Assembly: GCA_900555925.1 (NCBI GenBank)
Contig: USMU01000006.1
Coordinates: 1-42,170, forward strand
Source of the DNA: an uncultured Clostridium sp.
Lineage (GTDB): Bacteria; Bacillota; Clostridia; Christensenellales; Borkfalkiaceae
Reading direction: 5' to 3'
DNA length: 42,170 nt
Of the stretch, positions 35,741-42,170 are shown piece after piece. Below the pieces are notes generated by a model. The model was given only the letters and a program-made list of their open reading frames with translations, had not been told where the DNA came from and ran no database searches. A program made the position numbers and the translations under genes. Every line of letters begins with the position of its first letter. Position 1 is the first letter of the stretch.

Positions 35741-36874
35741 ATGAAAAAAATAGTTGGTATATTGCTGACGGTTATCATGTTGACGGCGGGCTTCGGGGGG
35801 TGCGGCGAAAGCGCACCTTCCCAAAGCTCCGAAAGCTCGGGAAATACGCAGACGGAGTACGATAATCCCGTCTACGAACCGGTATTCGCCGATCCTTGCA
35901 TCATCGAATACGAGGGCAAATATTACGCTTATGCGACGGAAGACTACGGGCAGTGGAAGCCGAGCGACGATCCGCTCGAAAATATATCGAATAAGCAGAT
36001 CGTACCCATTCTCGAATCGGATGACCTCGTGCATTGGTATTTCAAAAACGCCGCGTTCACCGCACGGGAAAAACCCGATTGGGGTACCTACGGTGCAAAT
36101 GTCTGGGCTCCCGACGTCGTAAAAATCGGGGATACGTTCGTCATGTATTATGCTCTATCGGTATGGGGAGATTCCGATCCCGGAATCGGCATAGCGACCG
36201 CGCCTCATCCTTTGGGGCCTTGGACGGATCAGGGAAAACTGTTCAAGTCCAGCGAAATCGGCGTGAACAATTCCATCGATCCTGCCGTGTTTCCTGATCA
36301 GGAAGGAAATTACTACATGATTTGGGGTAGTTTCCGCGGTCTGTACGGAGTGCGGTTGACGGATGACGGATTGGGATTGGAAGGCGGTTTAGAAAACGCG
36401 AAGGCGAATAAGACGCTCGTCGCGGGACTGGATACGAGTACGGCGTTTAATATTGCCACGTATGAGGCACCCTATATCGTGTATAAAGACGGATATTATT
36501 ATATGTTCGTATCCAGCGGTTCCTGCTGTGAGGGCTTGAATTCCACTTATCATGTGCGCGTGGCAAGATCCAAGCAGCCGCTCGGCCCGTACGTTGACGA
36601 CGAAGGCAGGGATATGCTCGGAGAAAACCGTGGGGCGATCGTTTTGCAGGCGAGCGATGATTTCGTCGGAGTCGGGCATAATGCCGTCATTCAGGACGAC
36701 GCGGGGAATTGGTATATCGTCTATCACGGATTCGATACAGAAGAACCGGGCACTTACGGAAATTCCAACCGCAGATCGTTGCTCATAGATAAGTTGGAAT
36801 GGGACGGGGAATTCCCGCAGACCAAGGATAAAATCGCGGGCAAGAGCGGAATGCCGCTTCCCGTCATTAAATAG
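35741..36874 (+). CDS. GH43 lipoprotein, arabinan endo-1,5-alpha-L-arabinosidase type
   Basis: A 377-residue secreted lipoprotein (lipobox FGGC, C21) with a single five-bladed propeller. The three GH43 acids are D51 (FADP, general base), D180 (NSIDPAV, pKa modulator) and E242 (TYEAPY, general acid). 'SSGSCCEGLNSTYHVRVARS', 'GPYVDDEG' and 'GVGHNAVIQDDAGNWYIVYH' are typical of endo-arabinanase-like GH43 enzymes. It should cut arabinan at the cell surface. An in-frame ATG at 35717 lacks a ribosome site and would add RKKGRIT before the signal peptide, so ATG 35741 (AAGGA upstream) is used. A close relative is encoded at 41037. Confidence 0.87.
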   Translation: MKKIVGILLTVIMLTAGFGGCGESAPSQSSESSGNTQTEYDNPVYEPVFADPCIIEYEGKYYAYATEDYGQWKPSDDPLENISNKQIVPILESDDLVHWYFKNAAFTAREKPDWGTYGANVWAPDVVKIGDTFVMYYALSVWGDSDPGIGIATAPHPLGPWTDQGKLFKSSEIGVNNSIDPAVFPDQEGNYYMIWGSFRGLYGVRLTDDGLGLEGGLENAKANKTLVAGLDTSTAFNIATYEAPYIVYKDGYYYMFVSSGSCCEGLNSTYHVRVARSKQPLGPYVDDEGRDMLGENRGAIVLQASDDFVGVGHNAVIQDDAGNWYIVYHGFDTEEPGTYGNSNRRSLLIDKLEWDGEFPQTKDKIAGKSGMPLPVIK

Positions 36875-36896
36875 TATCCGAAATCCGAAAAAAACT

Positions 36897-36922
36897 TTCC
36901 GCGGCGGATTCCTGCCGCGGAA
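36897..36922 (+). terminator. Intercistronic stem-loop before the binding-protein gene
   Basis: TTCCGCGGC and GCCGCGGAA, nine perfect GC-rich pairs around an eight-base loop, no T tract. Such hairpins between genes often protect or partly terminate mRNA and help set the high binding-protein to enzyme ratio in sugar ABC operons. Confidence 0.55.
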
Positions 36923-36963
36923 GAAATTGCGCTATCAAATTTATAGACAGAGAGGTTTATTTT

Positions 36964-38265
36964 ATGAAAAAGAAATTTTTGACAGGTTTAATTTCCGTTT
37001 TGTTGGCTGGAACCATGTCGTTGGGCTTCGCTGCCTGCGGAGGCGGGGGAGGCGATGACGGCGACGATTCCGCTTCGGGAGGCACCGTATCCCTCAAACT
37101 TTGGACACCCATCACGGGAGCCGATTTGACGGTGTTTGAACGCATGATCACGAAGTTCAATCAAGAATATGAGGGACAAATTCATATAGACCACCATTCG
37201 GATGTACGCGACACGCATTACAATAATCTTAAAAATAACATTCCCAATAACGGGCCGGATCTTGCGATTATCCACAGTCAGCTCGTCAAAAACTATGCGG
37301 TGAACGACTACATCGTTCCCATCGACGAGAGTTTCTTTACCAAGGAAACGATCAATCCCGACGATTATCAGCAGAATGTCATGTCCACCCTTATCGCGGG
37401 CGAAAATTCTTATTACGGGTTCCCCCTTGACATTCATCCGATTGTCCTGTATTACAACAAAGAAATCGTAGGCGATAACCCGTTGCCCACCAGTTATTCC
37501 GAATTGATGACTCTTGCTCAGAAACTTACGGGCGGAGACGTATGGGGGCTTCCTATTTCCACGCTTTGGCCGACCGAATTCACTTATACCACCGCGCTTT
37601 ATCAGGCGGGAGGAGAAGAAATAGATACGGAGACCAGTCAGCCCAAGTTCAATTCGGAGGCCGGGGCGGAAGCTGCGGAAAATTTGCGCGATATCATCTA
37701 TAAGTATAAAGTTTCCCCCGCAAATTTACAGACGGACGCCGATCTTCAGCTCTTCACTTCCGGAAAAGCGGCGTTTCATATTCAGGGTTGCTGGCAGCTG
37801 CTTGCGCTTGAAGATGCGCTTGGAGACGACCTCGGAGTGATGAGTCTTTCCGGATTGCTTACGGATAAAAAGGACGGAAATTATCGTCAGGTTATGGCGC
37901 GTTCGCACGTATTTACCGTAGCGAGACAAAAGCGAAACATCAGTCAGCGCAAGAAAGAAGCGATGGTTACTTTTATCAAATGGATGGGCGAAAACTCCGC
38001 CGAATGGTCGAACGCGGGACAAATTCCCGCATTCAACGCCGCGCGCGAAACGGACGAGTTCAAAAATGCGCCTTACGTCAACGATTTCGGCGATCCTTCC
38101 GTATTCCGTACCGCGGCTTCCGCTGCATATTTCGAATCGGGATATGAAACCGTGTTCCAGTATGTGACGACCATTATGACGAGTGCAACCTCCAACATTG
38201 CCGAACAGCTTAAAAAGGCGGAAGAGGAGGCCAAGAGAGCCGTTAATACCGAAATGAACGGTTAA
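36964..38265 (+). CDS. Sugar ABC transporter substrate-binding lipoprotein (family 1)
   Basis: A 433-residue lipoprotein with lipobox FAAC (C25) and a short Gly/Asp linker. The rest is a two-lobe solute-binding fold of the MalE/UgpB type (SBP_bac_1): 'LKLWTPITG', 'GPDLAIIHSQLV', 'PLDIHPIVLYYNKEI', 'LMTLAQKLTGG' and 'FTSGKAAFHIQGCWQL'. It captures oligosaccharides, here most likely arabino-oligosaccharides given the GH43 neighbours, and delivers them to the two permeases that follow. GAGAGG is ten bases before the ATG. It is well separated from the GH43 gene by a stem-loop. Confidence 0.9.
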   Translation: MKKKFLTGLISVLLAGTMSLGFAACGGGGGDDGDDSASGGTVSLKLWTPITGADLTVFERMITKFNQEYEGQIHIDHHSDVRDTHYNNLKNNIPNNGPDLAIIHSQLVKNYAVNDYIVPIDESFFTKETINPDDYQQNVMSTLIAGENSYYGFPLDIHPIVLYYNKEIVGDNPLPTSYSELMTLAQKLTGGDVWGLPISTLWPTEFTYTTALYQAGGEEIDTETSQPKFNSEAGAEAAENLRDIIYKYKVSPANLQTDADLQLFTSGKAAFHIQGCWQLLALEDALGDDLGVMSLSGLLTDKKDGNYRQVMARSHVFTVARQKRNISQRKKEAMVTFIKWMGENSAEWSNAGQIPAFNAARETDEFKNAPYVNDFGDPSVFRTAASAAYFESGYETVFQYVTTIMTSATSNIAEQLKKAEEEAKRAVNTEMNG

Positions 38266-38293
38266 TTGCGGGCATTTTTCAGAGGTGGCGAAC

Positions 38294-39208
38294 ATGAATG
38301 AAAAAAACACGGATACGTCCGGAAAAACCGTTCTCAGGAAGCTGAAACTCTTCAAACGGCAATTTCACGGCTTTCTGTTCGCGGTGCCTTTCCTTGTGAT
38401 TTTTGCCATATTTTTCATCTATCCCTTTTTCAGCGGGATTATACAGAGCTTTCTCAATAAACGCGGGGAATTCGTCGGCTTCCAAAATTATAAAAACATT
38501 TTATTCAGCCAAGACTTCACCTATCGCGCGGACTTTTTCCGCGGACTGAAAAATACATTGATATTTGTCGTATTTTCTGTCCCTTTGCTCATCGTCATTC
38601 CGCTCTTTATCGCTATTTTGATTGACATTCAACCCAAGGGATATAAGTTTTTCCGCGCTTTACTGTTCATGCCGACGGTATTTTCTATTTCCTCGGTCAT
38701 TCTCATGTGGAAGCGCGTGCTTGAAGTGGAAACAGGCTTCATTAACGGCGTTTTGAAATTTCTTAATTTGAGTCAGATAAATTTTTTGGGCTCTCAGCCA
38801 TGGGCGTGGATTTCTTTACTGCTCGTCACCGTATGGTGGACGATGGGTACGAATATCGTCATTCTCGGCGCGGGACTGAAAAATATCGATAAATCCGTAT
38901 ATGAGGCCGCATCGATTGACGGCGCATCATATATCAGAACAGTGTTCTCGATTACGCTTCCGCTGTTGGTCGGACAGCTTATCGTCGTATTGATCATGAC
39001 CCTGCTCGCTTCTTTCAACGTATACGGACAGCCTGCTCTGTTGACGTCGGGAGGTCCCGAACGGAGCACGCAGGTACTTCTCATGGTCATTCTCGACAAC
39101 TTGTACGACCGGCCTTACGTTGCGGCAGCGATGTCGCTCATGCTCGGCGCCGTTATGATCGTGATCAGTGTGGCGCAGGCGGCTATCATGCGTAGGAGGA
39201 GGGATTGA
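38294..39208 (+). CDS. Sugar ABC transporter permease 1 (MalF/UgpA type)
   Basis: A 304-residue inner-membrane permease with six helices. The cytoplasmic EAA loop EAASIDGASYIRTVFSITLP docks the ATPase. The N terminus (FKRQFHGFLFAVPFLVIFAIFFIYPF) is typical of the MalF/UgpA half. ATG 38294 follows AGAGGTGG; a GTG at 38285 overlaps that site and is rejected. The stop is one base before the next permease's ATG, which implies coupling. No ATPase gene is found in the operon, so a shared MsmK/UgpC-type ATPase encoded elsewhere is presumed. Confidence 0.92.
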   Translation: MNEKNTDTSGKTVLRKLKLFKRQFHGFLFAVPFLVIFAIFFIYPFFSGIIQSFLNKRGEFVGFQNYKNILFSQDFTYRADFFRGLKNTLIFVVFSVPLLIVIPLFIAILIDIQPKGYKFFRALLFMPTVFSISSVILMWKRVLEVETGFINGVLKFLNLSQINFLGSQPWAWISLLLVTVWWTMGTNIVILGAGLKNIDKSVYEAASIDGASYIRTVFSITLPLLVGQLIVVLIMTLLASFNVYGQPALLTSGGPERSTQVLLMVILDNLYDRPYVAAAMSLMLGAVMIVISVAQAAIMRRRRD

Positions 39209-39209
39209 T

Positions 39210-40076
39210 ATGACGACGGCGAAAGCGAAAATGAAGACAAAATTCAATATGGGCGAACGTCGCCGCAAACTCATAGCATTTATCTTACTGACAATCATCA
39301 GCATTTTCTGCGTGCTGCCTCTTTTATGGGCGTTCGGTACCTCGTTCAAGAAAAATGCGCTGACCGATGTCGCTTCGATTATCCCGAAAGAATTTACTTT
39401 TAACAATTATGTGCAGCTCTTCTCCAATAAAGATGCGCCCGTTTTTCGTTGGATGTTAAACAGTGTGTTTATTTCCAGCGTACACACGATACTGTATCTG
39501 ATCGTCGCCGCGCTGGCGGGATTTGCTTTCGGCGTGGCGGAGTGGAAAGGGCGCAACGTCGTATTCGGATTGCTGCTCGCGACGGCGCTGATCCCCAATG
39601 TCATCAACCTCGTTCCTCTCTATAAGCTCATTACCAATATGGAACTTAACGGCAATGCTTTGGCCCTCATTCTCCCCGGATTGGGCGGAGTATTGTATAT
39701 GATGCTGATTCGTCAATATTTCCTCTCCGTACCCAAAGAACTCGTTGAAGCGGCTCAATTGGAGGGAGCGGGAATGTTCAGAATTTTTTTGCAGATCGAA
39801 GTTCCGCTCTGTAAGTCTGTGTTTATGGTCGCGGCGATGATGACTTTTATCGGAAACTGGAACGATTACCTGTGGCCGTCGATTGCTATGGCCGGCGTAG
39901 AGAGTAAGTATCTTACCCTTCCGCTCGGCATTGCGAAACTGCTTGGCGATAACAACATTCAGTACGGCATGACCATGGCGGGCGCCGTGACGTCTATGCT
40001 TCCCACGCTCATCGTATACCTGTTCCTGCAAAACAAGGTTATAGAGAGCGTCGCAAACAGCGGTTCAAAATCTTAA
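39210..40076 (+). CDS. Sugar ABC transporter permease 2 (MalG/UgpE type)
   Basis: A 288-residue partner permease with six helices and the EAA motif EAAQLEGAGMFRIFLQIEVP. The N-terminal 'LPLLWAFGTSFKKNALTD' is characteristic of MalG/UgpE proteins. GGAGGAGGG, within the end of the preceding gene, is placed well for ATG 39210; an ATG at 39168 lies inside the preceding gene without a ribosome site. Together with the other permease it forms the import channel for oligosaccharides. Confidence 0.92.
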   Translation: MTTAKAKMKTKFNMGERRRKLIAFILLTIISIFCVLPLLWAFGTSFKKNALTDVASIIPKEFTFNNYVQLFSNKDAPVFRWMLNSVFISSVHTILYLIVAALAGFAFGVAEWKGRNVVFGLLLATALIPNVINLVPLYKLITNMELNGNALALILPGLGGVLYMMLIRQYFLSVPKELVEAAQLEGAGMFRIFLQIEVPLCKSVFMVAAMMTFIGNWNDYLWPSIAMAGVESKYLTLPLGIAKLLGDNNIQYGMTMAGAVTSMLPTLIVYLFLQNKVIESVANSGSKS

Positions 40077-40106
40077 CGTGTTTAATTTATCGGAGAAATT
40101 GACTTT

Positions 40107-40997
40107 ATGAATCTCAAAAACATTACTGTAACGGATGTTACCAATATCGGTGATCCCTTTGTCCTGCGTGTAGGCAATAAGTACTATCTCTATGCAACTT
40201 GTTTCAAGAGCGGGTTCGATTATCGCACCTCTACCGACCTCGTTCATTGGTCCGCTCCCGAAAAAGCGTATACGCCGGGCGAACGGAGCTTCGGCTACAC
40301 CGATTTTTGGGCGCCCGAAGTCGTCGAACACAACGGGCGGTATCTTATGCATTATACCGCCCGCCGAAAGGGCGACGACACTTTGCTGATCGGAGTGGCT
40401 GCCGCCGACCGTCCGGAAGGGCCGTTTGTCGATGTTTTCGACGGACCGATGTTTGATTTCGGATATGCCGCGATCGACGGACACGTGTTCCGCGACGGAA
40501 AAGACAATTATCTTTTTTATTCGAGAGACTGTTCGCAGAATGTTGTCGAAGGCAGACGGGAAAGCCATATTTATGCCGTGCGTCTCGACGAATCGCTTAC
40601 GCACACGCAGGGAGATCCCGTACTCATCTCCAAGCCCGATTGTCCGTGGGAAACCGTAACGGGCGATACGCGTTGGAACGAGGGCGCGTTTGTCGTAAAA
40701 CACGACGGAATTTATTATTTGATGTATTCGTCGGGATTTTATGCCTCTCCGACCTATTCGCTCGGCTATGCCGTTTCGGACAACGTACTCGGCCCTTATA
40801 AAAAATCTGCGGACAATCCGTTGCTTCATTCGGAAGGAAATCTCAGCGGTCCCGGACACAACAGCGTCGTAGTTGCCGAGGACGGAACAAACTATTGTGT
40901 GTTTCACGTCCATACCGATCCCGCCCATCCCGGTGAGAACAGGCGCATGTGCTTTTGTCCCATAACATTCGACAAAGGGATTATCCGTCAGCTTTGA
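40107..40997 (+). CDS. Cytosolic GH43 exo-glycosidase (arabinofuranosidase/xylosidase type)
   Basis: A 296-residue single-domain GH43 enzyme without signal peptide. The catalytic triad is D16 (NIGDPF), D124 (AIDGHV) and E192 (WNEGAF). Unlike the two lipoproteins it lacks the 'SCCEG-STYHV' motif of endo-arabinanases and resembles small GH43 exo-enzymes ('YYLYAT', 'FWAPEVVEHNGRYLMHYTA', 'GPGHNSVVVAEDG'). It probably releases L-arabinose (or xylose) from imported oligosaccharides inside the cell, ahead of the AraD pathway. It is encoded 30 bases after the permease. TCGGAGAAATTGACTTT is a weak ribosome site upstream of the ATG. Confidence 0.87.
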   Translation: MNLKNITVTDVTNIGDPFVLRVGNKYYLYATCFKSGFDYRTSTDLVHWSAPEKAYTPGERSFGYTDFWAPEVVEHNGRYLMHYTARRKGDDTLLIGVAAADRPEGPFVDVFDGPMFDFGYAAIDGHVFRDGKDNYLFYSRDCSQNVVEGRRESHIYAVRLDESLTHTQGDPVLISKPDCPWETVTGDTRWNEGAFVVKHDGIYYLMYSSGFYASPTYSLGYAVSDNVLGPYKKSADNPLLHSEGNLSGPGHNSVVVAEDGTNYCVFHVHTDPAHPGENRRMCFCPITFDKGIIRQL

Positions 40998-41036
40998 GCG
41001 GCGCTGCTCCGTTCGATATATAGAAGGAGTATTATT

Positions 41037-42116
41037 ATGAAAAAACATTTTTTGGGACGTATTTTTTGTTTTCTGTGCGCCGCAGTGTTTTGTCTTGCTG
41101 GGTGTTCCGGCGGCGCAGCTGATTCCGGAGACGTTTCCGAATCTTCGGAACCAGAACCGGAACCTGTTTATGTTACCAATCCCCTTACCGATTATGATAC
41201 GGCGGATCCTCATATTCTGCGTTGGGAAGACTCCCTTTACATCTATTCGACAGGCGGAAAGATTTCTCGCTCCGACGACGGAATTACTTGGAAAGAAGTC
41301 GGAAATGTAGGCATTTCTCCGTCTTGGGGAACGCCCGGCGCGGGCTTTTGGGCGCCCGATATCGTGCGTATCGGAGATAAACTTTTACTGTATTATTCCT
41401 TGTCCACCTGGGGGGATTCAAATCCCGGCATAGGCGTCGCTTCCGCGGAGCATCCGGAAGGGCCTTGGACGGATCACGGAAAATTGTTTACCTCTCAGGA
41501 GATCGGCGTCAACAATTCCATTGATCCTTGTGTTTTTGTCGGTCAGGACGAGAAAGTATACATGATTTGGGGCAGCTTTTACGGCTGTTTCGGGATCGAA
41601 TTGACGGAGGACGGACTCGGGGTAAAAAACGGATTGGATTATGCCAGGGAAAACAAAGTGCTCGTCGCGGGCGCGGCGGGTTCGTCTTGGGACGGATCCA
41701 TGTTTGAAGGTTCGTACGTCATTTTCAGAGACGGTTGGTACTATTATTTCGGTTCCAGCGGAACCTGTTGCGAGGAACTGAGAAGTACTTATCATGTCCG
41801 TATCGGACGCTCGAAAAATCCTCTCGGACCGTATGTGGATTCGCGCGGAAGAGAACTTGCCGGCGCGGGAAACGTGGGGGACACGATTCTTGCGGGATCG
41901 GGAAATTTCGTGGGGCCGGGACATAATTCCGTGCTCGTCGACGATCTCGGATATTATTATATCGTCTATCACGTTTGGGTGAACGACAACGGAGAGGGCA
42001 AGGGAAGATATCTTGCGATGTCCCGTTTGGACTGGACGGAGGACGGTTGGTGCGAAGTCAAAGGGAATGCACCGAGCAAACGCGTTATCGCTCCCTATAT
42101 CGATAAGTCAAAATAA
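41037..42116 (+). CDS. GH43 lipoprotein, second endo-arabinanase-type enzyme
   Basis: A 359-residue lipoprotein (lipobox LAGC, C23; Ser/Glu/Pro linker) with GH43 acids D57 (TADPHI), D163 (NSIDPCV) and E224 (MFEGSYV). It shares with the 35741 enzyme 'GDS-PGIG-A-A-HP-GPWTD-GKLF', 'EIGVNNSIDP', 'MIWGSF', 'CCE-L-STYHVR', 'GPYVD' and 'GHN-V--D--G-YYIVYH', so the two arose by duplication. Differences are concentrated at the N terminus and around the general acid, suggesting different chain positions or side-chain tolerance. AGAAGGAG is seven bases before the ATG. It is the last gene in the window, and the 54 bases after it show only an AT-rich run. Confidence 0.87.
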   Translation: MKKHFLGRIFCFLCAAVFCLAGCSGGAADSGDVSESSEPEPEPVYVTNPLTDYDTADPHILRWEDSLYIYSTGGKISRSDDGITWKEVGNVGISPSWGTPGAGFWAPDIVRIGDKLLLYYSLSTWGDSNPGIGVASAEHPEGPWTDHGKLFTSQEIGVNNSIDPCVFVGQDEKVYMIWGSFYGCFGIELTEDGLGVKNGLDYARENKVLVAGAAGSSWDGSMFEGSYVIFRDGWYYYFGSSGTCCEELRSTYHVRIGRSKNPLGPYVDSRGRELAGAGNVGDTILAGSGNFVGPGHNSVLVDDLGYYYIVYHVWVNDNGEGKGRYLAMSRLDWTEDGWCEVKGNAPSKRVIAPYIDKSK

Positions 42117-42170
42117 AATTAAAAATTTTTTAGTGCTCGATTTAGAGACAGGGCGTCCGTCTGCTTGAAC

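Overview
The window reads as a chromosomal segment of a gut-type Gram-positive Firmicute (Clostridia). The evidence is strong AGGAGG-type ribosome binding sites, lipobox lipoproteins, Tn4451-family recombination genes, an AgrC/LytTR-type two-component system and several plant-glycan hydrolases. This assignment is inferred from gene content; no rRNA or other marker gene is present. The left third is visibly more AT-rich than the right part, which fits acquired DNA on the left and resident catabolic DNA on the right.

Region 1 (1-2662) holds the 3' part of a calcineurin-type metallophosphoesterase and, one base later, a fusion of a degenerate AAA_14-like ATPase domain with BspA-type leucine-rich repeats.

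Region 2 (about 2663-14450) is a composite mobile region. It has an array of nine diverged repeats, a DUF6291-type gene, an 870-base non-coding stretch with two near-consensus promoters and hairpins, and a NatAB-like ABC exporter. Two more repeat copies follow, then a pMV158/MobV-type oriT with its relaxase (TnpZ-like). Next come two successive recombination modules: RHH-tnpW-tnpX, then tnpV-RHH-tnpW-tnpX. A decayed third serine recombinase closes the region. Both modules start with the same promoter/operator cassette. Several genes appear to use TTG or ATT starts.

Region 3 (14500-30200) is a glycoside-catabolism locus. A LytTR response regulator and AgrC-like kinase are followed by a membrane-anchored, circularly permuted GH3 enzyme, a 4-TM protein, a GH78 alpha-L-rhamnosidase, a GPH-type sugar symporter, a cytosolic GH3 with a Ser-rich minisatellite insert, and a GH2 enzyme. 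Two 12-bp direct repeats 21 bp apart lie just upstream of the promoter of the first GH3 gene, which is the geometry expected for a LytTR target. The set suggests outside trimming, uptake and inside hydrolysis of a rhamnose- and glucose/galactose-containing glycoside.

Region 4 (30300-31815) has a short DtxR-type metal regulator and AraD (L-ribulose-5-phosphate 4-epimerase).

Region 5 (31815-42170) is an arabinan/arabinoside uptake locus: a LacI regulator with a 26-bp palindromic operator candidate, a three-CBM lipoprotein, a secreted GH43 lipoprotein, a sugar ABC binding protein and two permeases (no ATPase gene), a cytosolic GH43 and a second GH43 lipoprotein. Extracellular arabinan-type cleavage, ABC import of oligosaccharides, intracellular GH43 release of arabinose, and AraD in the pentose route form a consistent pathway. 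AraA and AraB are not in the window.
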